Shown here one piece after another: positions 18,235-27,614 of a stretch of DNA of 64,000 nucleotides. The position numbers were made by a program, and so were the translations under genes. Within the stretch, counting starts at the first letter, position 1. Every line of letters starts with the position of its first letter. The stretch is from Thiomicrorhabdus sp. ZW0627 (lineage in GTDB: Bacteria > Pseudomonadota > Gammaproteobacteria > Thiomicrospirales > Thiomicrospiraceae), in the NCBI RefSeq assembly GCF_029767005.1, contig NZ_JARUQR010000002.1:127667-191666 (forward strand), written 5' to 3'. The notes beneath the pieces were generated by a model that saw only the letters and a program-made list of their open reading frames with translations, was not told the DNA's origin and did not search any database.

Positions 18235-19707
18235 TTATTTGTCTTTGTTGTTGTCTTTCAATAGGTTGGCGTAATTAGTTTCAAAGTGTCTGATTTTAGC
18301 CTGCAAAGTGCTTCCATCCCTTTTTACAAGGGATTTTGCCTTGTTAATAAAAATGTTTGTACGTTGAATATCGCCGATATTAAAGTAACTTAATGCTTCG
18401 TAGAAATAGGCTTCAGCCAATTTGCCTTTTTGAGCATATGTGCCGCTTAGTAGTTTGTATAGTTGTGACTGGTACTGGTGTTTTGGTGTCTCATTAATCA
18501 ATATCTGCTCTGCTTTTAAGCTTTGTCCTGCCTTAATTAATAGGCTTGTGTACCTCAGGAGAATCGACGGGTCTTGAGGGTATAGGTCGTGGGACAGCTC
18601 GGCTTGTTTGATAATTTCTGGAGGTATATTTTTGATGTCTGGGTTTAGGTATGAATCGAATAATAGTGTTTGGTAGAGGCGTTGTGTAGGTCGTTCCTTG
18701 ATGGCTTTTTTTAGGCAGGAAAGTTCCTTGTGTTTAAATGTGACAGGTGTCTGTTTTAATAGATTGAGAGTATTCATGTAGCATTTTTCGGATTGGTTTA
18801 ATTCGGTCGTATTTAGTGTTTCGTCATTGAGTCCTGTTAAATCTTGTAGTCTCAGCTTTATTAACGTCAGTGTTTCATTTTCATGCTTGAAAATTAATGG
18901 AGGGTAATTTTCAGCACGGTTTTTGGCTTCAGCTAGTCGGTGTTCAGTGACTGGGTGTGTCTGAAGTATTTCAATTGGTTTGAATTCGCTGTTTTGGTAT
19001 TCCTGTGATAGTCGTGCGAAGAAATCCCCCATTGCAAAGGGGTTGTAGCCGCTTTTATATAGATATGAAATTCCTGTAGAGTCTGCTTCGGATTCGTGAG
19101 CCCTGGAATATTTTAGCTGCTGTTGGGCTTTGGCTCCCATGCTGCCCATAAGAGTAGCCATTCCGGCTGAGGAATCATGCATTCCAATCAGAATTGCCGC
19201 TATGATTGATGCGATGTTGCTCACATTGCTATTGGATTGCAGTTCAAAGCTTCTCGATAAGTGATTTTGTGTTACATGGGCAATTTCATGGGCAATGACC
19301 GATGCTAGTTCAGCTTCGTTGTTGACGGCTCTGATCAGTCCTGTGTGTATGCCTATTATACCATCTGGCCCGGCAAAAGCATTGATGTCAGGATTTTGTA
19401 TGATGTAAAAAGAGAAATTTCGTTTATCTTCTGTATGACGGGATATTTGGAGTCCGATTCTACGGATATAGTTTGAAATATCTGGATCTGTTATAACGCT
19501 GTACTCGTTATGCAGAGCGGTTTTAAATGCTCTTCCAAGCACTTGTTCTTTTTCTTTTGTATATTCTATTAAGTCAGAGGAGCCAAGATTGGGCAGTTCG
19601 TTGGCGCTTGCTGTCAGTAGAGCTGATTGGAATATACAGAGTGAAAAAAACAGAAAAATTCCGAATTTTTTGATTGGCTTGTATGTGCGGTGTCTGGCTG
19701 CTAGCAT
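18235..19707 (-). CDS. bepA: M48-family metalloprotease with TPR region (BepA/YfgC-like)
   Basis: A periplasmic zinc protease and chaperone for outer-membrane protein assembly in relatives. The 490-residue length matches BepA (487 in Escherichia coli). There is an N-terminal signal segment (FGIFLFFSLCIFQSALL), the zinc motif HEIAHVTQNH, the downstream glutamate in SRAHESEADSTG, and a C-terminal half rich in helices with TPR-like periodicity. The open frame runs to a TTG four codons upstream; the ATG at 19707 is preferred, but neither has a good ribosome site. It follows nothing in the same direction and is divergent from the TusA-like gene. Confidence 0.85.
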   Translation of the reverse strand: MLAARHRTYKPIKKFGIFLFFSLCIFQSALLTASANELPNLGSSDLIEYTKEKEQVLGRAFKTALHNEYSVITDPDISNYIRRIGLQISRHTEDKRNFSFYIIQNPDINAFAGPDGIIGIHTGLIRAVNNEAELASVIAHEIAHVTQNHLSRSFELQSNSNVSNIASIIAAILIGMHDSSAGMATLMGSMGAKAQQQLKYSRAHESEADSTGISYLYKSGYNPFAMGDFFARLSQEYQNSEFKPIEILQTHPVTEHRLAEAKNRAENYPPLIFKHENETLTLIKLRLQDLTGLNDETLNTTELNQSEKCYMNTLNLLKQTPVTFKHKELSCLKKAIKERPTQRLYQTLLFDSYLNPDIKNIPPEIIKQAELSHDLYPQDPSILLRYTSLLIKAGQSLKAEQILINETPKHQYQSQLYKLLSGTYAQKGKLAEAYFYEALSYFNIGDIQRTNIFINKAKSLVKRDGSTLQAKIRHFETNYANLLKDNNKDK

Positions 19708-19890
19708 GTGGTTAATCAATTCTACTAATGTCAGAAGTTTTTTTAATTATTATAAGACTACTCTTATTGTAAGTTGTGTACAATGAAATAAAAATCTTCG
19801 CCTTTCAGGGCGGGGTTGGCTTGCAGATTAAATGTTTTTTGCTTTTCGTTTCTGTAGGGAATTTAATTAGGAATCGTCAGTGATTAAATA

Positions 19891-20124
19891 ATGCAGGAAT
19901 TAGATTTTACAGGGCTTGCTTGTCCGATGCCTATCATTAAATTGAAAAAGTTCCTCGCGGAGTCTTCTGGCTTGCGGGAGCCTTTTATTGTTGTTCTTTC
20001 AGACAAAGGCGGCTTGAAGGACATTCCGGCTTTTTGTCAGCAGCAGAAACTTTTTTGCGAGCTTAAAAAGACTGAACCTTTTTTTGTTTTCCAAATTCAA
20101 AGAGTTGTCGGTGCCAATGAGTGA
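19891..20124 (+). CDS. tusA: TusA-family sulfur carrier protein
   Basis: A 77-residue TusA/SirA-fold protein with the catalytic CPMP motif (Cys11) in DFTGLACPMPIIKLKK. TusA proteins carry sulfur as a cysteine persulfide. In sulfur oxidisers they pass sulfur from DsrE-type or rhodanese proteins towards cytoplasmic oxidation. Its stop overlaps the start of the DsrE-like gene by 8 bases, a strong sign of joint function. The ribosome site is weak. I use the symbol for the family and do not imply the tRNA-thiolation role of Escherichia coli TusA. Confidence 0.85.
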   Translation: MQELDFTGLACPMPIIKLKKFLAESSGLREPFIVVLSDKGGLKDIPAFCQQQKLFCELKKTEPFFVFQIQRVVGANE

Positions 20125-20641
20125 GACGGCCTTTTTCCCAGACCAATTCAGTGTGATTCAGTCTAAAGGCACTTTGGATTGGGCTTACGCTTCTTTTATT
20201 TTAGCCAGCACAGCAGCTGTGATGGATAAGGAAGTGGAACTGTTCTTTACCTTTTATGGATTAAAGTGTCTTCTTAAAGATTCGAATGGTTTAAAAATTA
20301 CTCCGTTGGGGCGTCCGGATATGGTTGTAAAAAGTCCGATCGGACCGGAATGGCTGCAAAAAATAGACTGGAATCAAAAGTTGCCAGGACTGGTGTGGAC
20401 CTTGCCGGGAATGTCTTCGCTAGCAACAAAAGGCTTCAAGAAACAATTGCAAAAACAGGGGCAGTTGCCGTTTGATGAGTTGAGAGAGATGTGTTTGGAG
20501 CTGGGAGTTAAAGTTACGGCTTGTCAGATGACGGTCGATTTAATGGGGTTTGAGGCTTCTGACTTTATAGAAGGGATCGAGTTTGCTGGTGCACCAAGTT
20601 ATTTTGTACAAACGCCTGCTACACAGAGTCTATTTATTTAA
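20117..20641 (+). CDS. DsrE/DsrF-like (DsrE2-type) sulfurtransferase
   Basis: The start is placed at the ATG at 20117 (MSETAFFPDQ), which overlaps the end of the TusA gene; the open frame extends 11 codons farther. The 174-residue protein is of the DsrE2 type: DWAYASFILASTAAVMDKEVELFFTF near the start and ACQMTVDLMGF near residue 140 with the conserved persulfide-carrying cysteine. No transmembrane segment is evident, which suggests the soluble subtype. Pairing with TusA predicts sulfur relay in the cytoplasm. There are no hdr, rhodanese or dsr genes next to it. Confidence 0.82.
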   Translation: MSETAFFPDQFSVIQSKGTLDWAYASFILASTAAVMDKEVELFFTFYGLKCLLKDSNGLKITPLGRPDMVVKSPIGPEWLQKIDWNQKLPGLVWTLPGMSSLATKGFKKQLQKQGQLPFDELREMCLELGVKVTACQMTVDLMGFEASDFIEGIEFAGAPSYFVQTPATQSLFI

Positions 20642-20682
20642 TTTTTTATTTTTTCGAATTAATAAAGTTTAAGAGTGGAAAT

Positions 20683-21567
20683 ATGTCATACAAGCCGTTA
20701 ACCAAAGCGATTTTACCCGTCGCGGGTCTGGGTACCCGTTTTTTGCCAGCTACTAAAGCCATTCCTAAAGAAATGTTGACGGTAGTGGATAAGCCTTTGA
20801 TTCAATATATTGTTCACGAAGCGGCTGAGGCAGGGATTACCGATATTATTTTAGTGACGCATTCTAGTAAAGGTGCAATCGAAAATCATTTCGATAAACA
20901 TTACGAGTTAGAGAAAGAGTTGGAGTTGCGTGGAAAGCAGGATCGAATGGCTCCTTTGAAAGAAATTACACCTGAAGGTGTGCGCTTAGTCAGTGTTCGC
21001 CAGCCAGAGGCTTTGGGGTTAGGGCATGCAATCCTGTGCGCGGAACCTATTATTGGGGAGAACGAACCCTTTGCCGTACTGTTGCCTGACGTGTTGATGT
21101 ACCATCCAAAGAAAGGGTGTTTGGCCCAAATGACGGAGACATATAAAAAAGTTCATACCAGTGTTGTCGCGTTAGAAGAAGTTCCTGAGGATCAGGTTGA
21201 AAAGTATGGTATCGCTGAGGTTCAGGGACCTGACTTGAGGATTTCGGAATTGGTGGAGAAACCTTCTATTGAAGAGGCACCTTCGAATCTGTCAGTTGTT
21301 GGTCGTTATATCTTTACACCTAGGTTGATGCAGTTGTTGAAAGAAACCAAGCCGGGAGCGGGTGGAGAAATTCAATTGACGGATGCTATGGATGATCTTT
21401 TGAAAGAAGAGGTTATGTTTGGTTTTGAATTCAAGGGCGGAAAGAGTTACGACTGTGGAGATAAGTTGGGGTATCTTCAGGCAAATGTCGAGTATGCATT
21501 ACGGGACCCTAAATTAGGCCACGACTTTAGAGAGTACTTGGAAGGAACGGATCTTTCCAGTATTTAA
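20683..21567 (+). CDS. galU: UTP-glucose-1-phosphate uridylyltransferase
   Basis: Makes UDP-glucose. The nucleotide-binding signature AILPVAGLGTRFLPATK with KAIPKEML is at the N-terminus, EKPSIEEAPSNL and GGKSYDCGDKLGYLQANVEY near the end, all canonical. The length (294) is normal. It heads a probable operon galU-pgi-ugd-like, with 47 bases to pgi. Together the genes link hexose phosphate to UDP-sugars for envelope polysaccharide. Confidence 0.97.
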   Translation: MSYKPLTKAILPVAGLGTRFLPATKAIPKEMLTVVDKPLIQYIVHEAAEAGITDIILVTHSSKGAIENHFDKHYELEKELELRGKQDRMAPLKEITPEGVRLVSVRQPEALGLGHAILCAEPIIGENEPFAVLLPDVLMYHPKKGCLAQMTETYKKVHTSVVALEEVPEDQVEKYGIAEVQGPDLRISELVEKPSIEEAPSNLSVVGRYIFTPRLMQLLKETKPGAGGEIQLTDAMDDLLKEEVMFGFEFKGGKSYDCGDKLGYLQANVEYALRDPKLGHDFREYLEGTDLSSI

Positions 21568-21614
21568 ATTGAGATGCGTTTATTTATCACAAGCAACTAA
21601 GGAAGTTGAAAAGC

Positions 21615-23246
21615 ATGGGTGTGGAAAATTCTGAAGCATGGCAGGCCTTGAAGTCTCATTGCCAACAGGGGGTTGGTGATGTTCATTTGAAAACTTTGTT
21701 TGAAGATTGTGGTCGTGCAAATAGTTTCTCGATCGAGTTGGATGAGTTGTTTTTGGATTTTTCTAAAAACAGGATAACGGAAGAGACGATAGGACTCTTA
21801 GTGAGCTTGGCTAAGCAGCAGGAACTTCCAGAGTGGATTAATCGACTCTTAACTGGTGATAATGTGAATGACACCGAAGATCGGCCAGCGATGCATAGTG
21901 CTCTACGTGCTAGTGGTGCAGATGTTGAGGGCGAGGCGTTAAATGTCCAAGCTGAGATTGGTGTGCAGTTCGATAAGATGGAGCATATCGTCAATAAGAT
22001 TCGTTCTGGTCAATGGCGTGGTTACAGCGGGAAGCCGATTACTGACGTGGTGAATATTGGTGTTGGTGGTTCCGATTTGGGACCTTTGATGGTCACTCAT
22101 GCATTACAAACGATTAACTCCCCAATTAACTTACATTTTATTTCGTCAATTGATGGCACTCAGACTTCCAATTTACTGAAATCTCTAAACAGAGAAACGA
22201 CTCTGTTTGTATTGGCATCGAAATCATTTACGACGATTGATACGCTTTCAAATGCAGAAACCGCCCGAGATTGGTTGGAAGAAGCAATTTCCGATTCGAA
22301 AACCTTGCTTTCACAGCATTTTTTGGGGGTTTCGACCAAGCCGGATATGATGACTAAATGGGGTATTCCGGAAGAGAATCAGTTGTTGTTTTGGGATTGG
22401 GTCGGTGGTCGATATTCTATGTGGTCGGTCATCGGGTTGCCCATTGCCTTAAAGGTCGGGATGAGTGGTTTCAAAGAGATGTTGGCGGGAGCCCATCTTA
22501 TGGACCATCATTTCGGTACGGCAGAATTGAACAAGAATATACCTGTTTTGATGGGCTTGATTGATGTTTGGAATATAAATTTTTTGAATATCCAGGCAAA
22601 GGCAATTTTGCCCTATGATGCGCGTTTGAAGTATCTGCCTTCTTACTTCGAACAGTTAGTGATGGAAAGTAACGGAAAATCGGTTAACCGGTCTGGAGAG
22701 AAAGTCTCCTATAAGACTTGTCCTATTTTGTGGGGAGAAGTAGGGCCGAATGCCCAGCATGCTTTTTACCAGTTACTTCATCAGGGCACTCAACCTGTCA
22801 TGTGTGACTTTATCGCACCAATTGAACGGGACGATTTCGATCGTAATTCGGTATCCGATAAGGATGGAAGTCTGCGCAACCAGCATGAGTTGGCGATGGC
22901 GAACTGTTTTGCACAGTCCCGAGTGTTGATGTTGGGGGATGCGGCGATTCCGGATTCAATCAAAGAAAAGTTTAATTCTCCATTCAAACATTATCCCGGC
23001 AACCAACCCTCAAATACGATCTTGTTGAAAACGATTTCTCCGAAAACTCTGGGGATGTTAGTTGCATTGTATGAGCATAAGACATTTGTTGAATCGGTGA
23101 TTTGGGAAATCAATCCATTTGATCAGTGGGGAGTTGAGCTTGGCAAGCTGATAGCCAAGGAGGCTCATGCGGCAATAAAAGGGGATGAGAGTATCTGTAC
23201 GTTTGATTCTTCCACCCAGAATTTGATTAAGAGGCTTGTGAAATGA
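21615..23246 (+). CDS. pgi: Glucose-6-phosphate isomerase
   Basis: Interconverts glucose 6-phosphate and fructose 6-phosphate. The ATG at 21615 is chosen because AAGGAAG lies nine bases upstream; an in-frame TTG at 21606 sits too close to it. Family motifs include VNIGVGGSDLGPLM, FVLASKSFTTIDTL, GGRYSMWSVIGLP, ESNGKSVNR and the active-site GPNAQHAFYQLLHQGT. The length is 543 residues. The stop overlaps the next start by four bases (ATGA), so the two are translationally coupled. Confidence 0.97.
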   Translation: MGVENSEAWQALKSHCQQGVGDVHLKTLFEDCGRANSFSIELDELFLDFSKNRITEETIGLLVSLAKQQELPEWINRLLTGDNVNDTEDRPAMHSALRASGADVEGEALNVQAEIGVQFDKMEHIVNKIRSGQWRGYSGKPITDVVNIGVGGSDLGPLMVTHALQTINSPINLHFISSIDGTQTSNLLKSLNRETTLFVLASKSFTTIDTLSNAETARDWLEEAISDSKTLLSQHFLGVSTKPDMMTKWGIPEENQLLFWDWVGGRYSMWSVIGLPIALKVGMSGFKEMLAGAHLMDHHFGTAELNKNIPVLMGLIDVWNINFLNIQAKAILPYDARLKYLPSYFEQLVMESNGKSVNRSGEKVSYKTCPILWGEVGPNAQHAFYQLLHQGTQPVMCDFIAPIERDDFDRNSVSDKDGSLRNQHELAMANCFAQSRVLMLGDAAIPDSIKEKFNSPFKHYPGNQPSNTILLKTISPKTLGMLVALYEHKTFVESVIWEINPFDQWGVELGKLIAKEAHAAIKGDESICTFDSSTQNLIKRLVK

Positions 23247-24553
23247 AAGTATCTGTTTTCGGTTGTGAATTGAGCGGTTTGGTTACGGCAGGCGCTTTGG
23301 CACAGACGGGTAACCAGGTCGTTGCAATGCCGATAGGGGTGGCCAAAGTTGAAGACTTGCGTGACGGCGTGTTACCTCGTGAAGAGCCTGGACTGAGTCA
23401 GTTGGTCAAATCCCAGATTGAGGAGGGTGGTTTAGTTTTTGAGTCGGAGTGGGAAACAGGTGTTGAACACGGTGAAGTCTTGATTTTAAGCATGCCTTCT
23501 TGGCGCTTGGATCGCGCGGAAGAGGTGGTTAAGGTGATTGGTGAGAGCGCGACAAGGGATGTTCTGGTCGTGAATCAAAGCTCTTTCCCGATAGGAACCG
23601 CAGATCGGTTTGAAAACCAGGTAAAACAGGCTTTTGCGCGGCGTGGTTTGAGTGCCGAGGTGTCGGTTGTGGCCATGCCGGAGTTCATTAGTGAAGGTTC
23701 TGCAATCGGTGATTTTACACGTCCCGATCGAATCGTTCTGGGCAGTGGAGATGAAGAGGCTATTAAAAAAATTCGGGATTTGATGCGTCCGTTTAACAGG
23801 GTGACCGACCAGGTTAAGGTCATGAGTACGAGAGCGGCAGAGTACACTAAATTTGCTGTCAACGCCTTGCTTGCTACTCGAATCAGTTTGATCAACGAGT
23901 TAGCGAATAACGCCGAGCACTTTGAGATTGATATGGAGGAGGTTCGTCAGGGGTTGGGTTCCGATAGCCGGATTGGCTTCAGTTATTTGTATCCAGGTTG
24001 TGGTTTTGGTGGACCGAGCTTTGCGGCCGATGTAAAAAGCCTGGTGGGAACTTTGCGAAGCAAAGGGTATGATGCTGATCTGCTGAAGGCTGTATTGAGC
24101 AATAACGAGTCTCAGAAAGAGATATTGTTCCGTAAGGCTTGGCGATTCTTTAATACTGATCTTAAGGGGAAAAAAATCGCAGTGTGGGGATTGTCGTTCA
24201 AACCGAATACTTCCACGGTCGAAAATGCTCCGAGTATCAATACAATTGAGGCTCTGGTTGCACAAGGTGCTTCAGTATGCGCTTATGATCCCAAGGCAGT
24301 TCCTGATTTTAAGGCAAATTGGCAAGACGGTTCAGGTGTGGATTATTCGGATGATATGTACGATGCATTGGAGGGGGCTGATGCATTGTTTATTCTTACT
24401 GAGTGGAAAGCATTCTGGAACCCTGACTATGCATTGATGAAGGAACGTATGAAAACGGCGGTCATTTTCGATGGACGAAATATTTACGATCCGGAAGTGA
24501 TCAGGGCACAAGGGTTCCGTTATTTTGGTGTTGGTCGAGGCGAAACGGTATAA
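23243..24553 (+). CDS. UDP-glucose 6-dehydrogenase homologue lacking the catalytic cysteine
   Basis: The overall fold is that of nucleotide-sugar dehydrogenases: MPEFISEGSAI (145-155), the lysine and asparagine of YTKFAVNALLATR (Lys203, Asn207), and WGLSFKPNTSTVENAPS in the C-terminal domain. Two key sites are altered. The Rossmann loop is VFGCELSGL, where the middle glycine of GxGxxG is Glu9. The nucleophile motif GGSCFPKD is GGPSFAAD (256-263), so the catalytic cysteine is Ser259 and the following lysine is Ala262. A cysteine at 253 is six residues earlier. The protein may be inactive, use another residue, or do a different reaction. It is coupled to pgi by ATGA and follows galU, so a UDP-sugar role remains likely. 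Confidence 0.8.
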   Translation: MKVSVFGCELSGLVTAGALAQTGNQVVAMPIGVAKVEDLRDGVLPREEPGLSQLVKSQIEEGGLVFESEWETGVEHGEVLILSMPSWRLDRAEEVVKVIGESATRDVLVVNQSSFPIGTADRFENQVKQAFARRGLSAEVSVVAMPEFISEGSAIGDFTRPDRIVLGSGDEEAIKKIRDLMRPFNRVTDQVKVMSTRAAEYTKFAVNALLATRISLINELANNAEHFEIDMEEVRQGLGSDSRIGFSYLYPGCGFGGPSFAADVKSLVGTLRSKGYDADLLKAVLSNNESQKEILFRKAWRFFNTDLKGKKIAVWGLSFKPNTSTVENAPSINTIEALVAQGASVCAYDPKAVPDFKANWQDGSGVDYSDDMYDALEGADALFILTEWKAFWNPDYALMKERMKTAVIFDGRNIYDPEVIRAQGFRYFGVGRGETV

Positions 24554-24642
24554 AAGCCAGCTTCTTGATTAAGTTGTGGCTGGTGACGGCAACAACTTGC
24601 TAAAATAGCGTCTCTACTTAAACAAATTTTGAAGTGTAGTTT

Positions 24643-25443
24643 ATGAAACCATTTGAACGCGGCATCTACTTGTTGCCTAATTTGATGACCACCGCAGCGT
24701 TGTTTGCCGGTTTTTATGCAGTAATCGCTGGAATGCAGGGGCATTATGAGGCGGGTGCGATTGCGATATTCGTTGCGATGATTTTTGATGGCTTGGACGG
24801 CCGTGTGGCACGTATGACCAATTCATGCAGTGCTTTTGGTGCCGAATATGACAGTTTAGCGGATATGATCTCATTTGGTTTAGCCCCTGCTTTGTTGGTG
24901 TATCAGTGGGCTTTGCACGATTTTGATAAACTCGGTTGGTTGGTCGCATTTATTTATACTGTCGGGGCGGCTTTGAGACTAGCTCGGTTTAATACCCAGG
25001 TTGGAAAAGCCGACAAACGTTATTTTCAAGGATTGCCTAGCCCAGCAGCCGCTGCTCTGCTGGCCGGTATGGTCTGGATGGTTGAGAGTAATCATATCGA
25101 AACCGGTGGGGAGGCACTTTTTGCTATGTTGCTTACCATACTTGCGGGATTGATGATGGTAAGCAATATTCGCTTTAGTTCATTTAAAGAGTTGGATATG
25201 AAAGGCAAGGTGCCTTTCGTTACACTTTTAGTGATGGTGTTGTTGTTTGTGGTCGTCACTTTGAAACCGGCGATGATTCTCTTTCTGATTTTCTTGGCCT
25301 ATGCCATTTCCGGGCCGGTACTGACTTTGATGGCGTTGAAAAAAACCCGCAGTATGCGAAAACAGAATAAAAAAGACGATGTCGGACAGTCTGTTGAAAA
25401 GGTCGAGACAGAAACAGAGTTAAAAGATAGAGAAGATTCATGA
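24643..25443 (+). CDS. pssA: CDP-diacylglycerol-serine O-phosphatidyltransferase
   Basis: A membrane enzyme of phosphatidylserine, and hence phosphatidylethanolamine, synthesis. The CDP-alcohol phosphotransferase motif is complete: DGLDGRVAR, then GAEYDSLAD (about residues 47-75). Several transmembrane segments follow, and the C-terminal tail is short and charged. The length (266) fits the integral-membrane type rather than the Escherichia coli soluble type. The stop overlaps leuA by ATGA. Coupling pssA to leuA is a known arrangement in gammaproteobacteria. Confidence 0.93.
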   Translation: MKPFERGIYLLPNLMTTAALFAGFYAVIAGMQGHYEAGAIAIFVAMIFDGLDGRVARMTNSCSAFGAEYDSLADMISFGLAPALLVYQWALHDFDKLGWLVAFIYTVGAALRLARFNTQVGKADKRYFQGLPSPAAAALLAGMVWMVESNHIETGGEALFAMLLTILAGLMMVSNIRFSSFKELDMKGKVPFVTLLVMVLLFVVVTLKPAMILFLIFLAYAISGPVLTLMALKKTRSMRKQNKKDDVGQSVEKVETETELKDREDS

Positions 25444-26984
25444 AAGATCATTTAGTTATTTTCGATACTACTTTGCGTGACGGCGAACAAAGTCCTGGCG
25501 CATCTATGACTAAAGAAGAGAAGGTTCGTATTGCCAAGCAATTGGAAAAGCTTCGTGTGGATGTAATCGAGGCCGGTTTTCCAGCCGCTAGCGAAGGGGA
25601 CTTTGAGTCGGTTAAGGCCGTAGCTTCGGTTGTCAAAGATAGCACGATTTGTGGTTTGGCGCGAGCGGTTGAAAATGATATCGTTCGAGCAGGTGAAGCA
25701 ATCAAGCCGGCGAATTCGGGAAGAATTCATACTTTCATCGCGACCTCCCCGATTCATATGGAGAAAAAGTTGCGAATGTCACCGGACGAAGTGGTGGAAC
25801 GAGCGGTATGGGCAGTCAAAAAAGCGCGAAATTTTACTGATAACGTTGAGTTTTCTCCAGAAGATGCGGGGCGTTCCGAGTTGGATTTCTTGTGTCGTGT
25901 GATTGAAGCGGCGATTGATGCCGGAGCAACGACCATTAATATCCCAGATACGGTCGGGTATAACGTACCTCATCAATTTGGGTTGCTGTTCAAAAACTTG
26001 ATTGAGCGTATTCCGAACTCCGATAAAGCGATTTTCTCTGCGCACTGTCATAACGATCTAGGGTTGGCAGCGGCTAACTCGTTAGCGGCTGTTCGTAACG
26101 GTGCACGCCAGATCGAATGTACGATTAACGGTTTGGGAGAGCGCGCCGGAAACACCGCTTTGGAAGAAGTTGTAATGGCCGTCAAAACGCGACAGGATAT
26201 TTTCGAAGTTGATACAAGGGTTAATACTACCGAAATCCTTGCGGCATCCCGTTTGGTTTCTAATATTACCGGTTTCGCTGTTCAGCCGAACAAGGCGATT
26301 GTCGGTGCCAATGCGTTCTCTCATGAATCTGGAATTCACCAAGACGGCGTACTGAAGCATCGTGAAACCTACGAGATCATGCGTGCTGAAGATGTGGGCT
26401 GGTCAACCAACAAGATGGTGTTGGGTAAGCATTCTGGGCGTAACGCTTTCCGTTCCCGTTTGGAAGAGTTGGGCATTACTTTTGAAACCGAGCAAGAACT
26501 GAATGAAGCCTTTGTTCGTTTTAAAGAGTTGGCCGATCGCAAGCACGAGATTTATGACGAGGATCTGCAAGCGCTTGTGACGGATAACTCTGCCCAGCGT
26601 GTCGAGAATGAGATCTATCGACTGGTATCACTTAAGGTTGCGACAGAAACCGGTGAAAACCCTAACGCCGAAGTGACGTTATGGATCGGCGGTAAAGAGG
26701 AAACCGCAGCGGCTAGTGGTGGTGGTGTGGTTGATGCTACTTTCAAGGCGATTGAAAACCTGGTTTCTTCCGGCTCTACTTTGGAGCTCTATTCTGTAAG
26801 CAATGTGACTAACGGAACGGATTCGATGGGTGAAACTTCGGTTCGTTTGGAGTTGGCAGGTCGTATCGTCAATGGGCAGGGGGCGGATACCGACATTGTT
26901 ACCGCTTCCGCGAAAGCCTATATTAATGCATTGAATAAGCTGCAAGCTGTGGGTGTTAAAGAGCATCCACAAGCTCCGGTTTAA
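25440..26984 (+). CDS. leuA: 2-Isopropylmalate synthase
   Basis: First committed step of leucine synthesis. The N-terminal barrel shows [16 protein letters not shown], the metal-binding HCHNDLGLA near residue 205, and [15 protein letters not shown]. The C-terminal regulatory domain (about 390-514) carries the leucine-binding region. At 514 residues the length is normal. It is translationally coupled to pssA (ATGA overlap). No leader peptide or attenuator is visible because the gene starts inside pssA. Confidence 0.97.
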   Translation: MKDHLVIFDTTLRDGEQSPGASMTKEEKVRIAKQLEKLRVDVIEAGFPAASEGDFESVKAVASVVKDSTICGLARAVENDIVRAGEAIKPANSGRIHTFIATSPIHMEKKLRMSPDEVVERAVWAVKKARNFTDNVEFSPEDAGRSELDFLCRVIEAAIDAGATTINIPDTVGYNVPHQFGLLFKNLIERIPNSDKAIFSAHCHNDLGLAAANSLAAVRNGARQIECTINGLGERAGNTALEEVVMAVKTRQDIFEVDTRVNTTEILAASRLVSNITGFAVQPNKAIVGANAFSHESGIHQDGVLKHRETYEIMRAEDVGWSTNKMVLGKHSGRNAFRSRLEELGITFETEQELNEAFVRFKELADRKHEIYDEDLQALVTDNSAQRVENEIYRLVSLKVATETGENPNAEVTLWIGGKEETAAASGGGVVDATFKAIENLVSSGSTLELYSVSNVTNGTDSMGETSVRLELAGRIVNGQGADTDIVTASAKAYINALNKLQAVGVKEHPQAPV

Positions 26985-27001
26985 AGGTTTCTTTTTGTCA
27001 G

Positions 27002-27604
27002 ATGGCAAATCCTAAGTTTTCAGCAGGCCTGTTCGAGGAGATGGGAGGTACCATCTGGGTGGCCAGGCCTGACTATTTTGAAAATCAAACCGACATTAAA
27101 CAGTCCCCGGCTTCTCTGGACGTTGAAACTGTCGAACACTGTGATACAGCATCAACCATCATTGCTCCTGACGAAGTTCAGGCTGAACCTTCGTGTGTAG
27201 CCGAAGTGTCTTTTACCCCCGAAGGGCAGTCCGCTCAAGGCCAGACTTTGAATGGTTTGGTTTTGATTGGTTCTGGTCTCAATTCTATTTGGGAAGATGA
27301 AAATCGTCTCGAATGGCAGTTGTGGCTTAATATCTGTGAAGCACTTGGTTGGCCGGAAGATCAGGTCGCTTATTACGATACTGATGCCTTGATCTCCGAG
27401 GAGATGCTGTTTTCTACTATTGAAGAGATTGTTGAGTCGGGTGTGGAGCGTGTCTTGAGTATGCAACCGTATAGCGAGTTGTCAGAGCAATTGTCCGAAG
27501 GTCTTCAGGTTATTGAGGTGCCGAGTTTGCAGGATATGCTGTTCGACCCATATGCCAAGCAGTCTTTTTATCAATCCGTAATGGTTGTCCGTAACCAAGT
27601 TTAA
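27002..27604 (+). CDS. Probable DNA polymerase III psi subunit (HolD-like)
   Basis: No strong family hit comes to mind for all 200 residues. The ends resemble HolD of Escherichia coli: near the N-terminus LFEEMGGTIWVARP matches the pattern LQQLGITQWSLRRP, and near the C-terminus PSLQDMLFDPYAKQSFYQS matches PALTDLRANPTARAALWQQ. The middle contains WPEDQVAYYDTDAL, comparable to SPDQVLQLTPEKI. The gene order supports this, since holD lies directly before rimI in enterobacteria and rimI follows here with 10 bases between stop and start. Psi bridges the clamp loader to chi and SSB. It has a 55-residue polar insert after the N-terminal motif. Two CAGGCCTG copies lie inside it (27024, 27064). Confidence 0.55.
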   Translation: MANPKFSAGLFEEMGGTIWVARPDYFENQTDIKQSPASLDVETVEHCDTASTIIAPDEVQAEPSCVAEVSFTPEGQSAQGQTLNGLVLIGSGLNSIWEDENRLEWQLWLNICEALGWPEDQVAYYDTDALISEEMLFSTIEEIVESGVERVLSMQPYSELSEQLSEGLQVIEVPSLQDMLFDPYAKQSFYQSVMVVRNQV

Positions 27605-27614
27605 ATTCCAGAAT

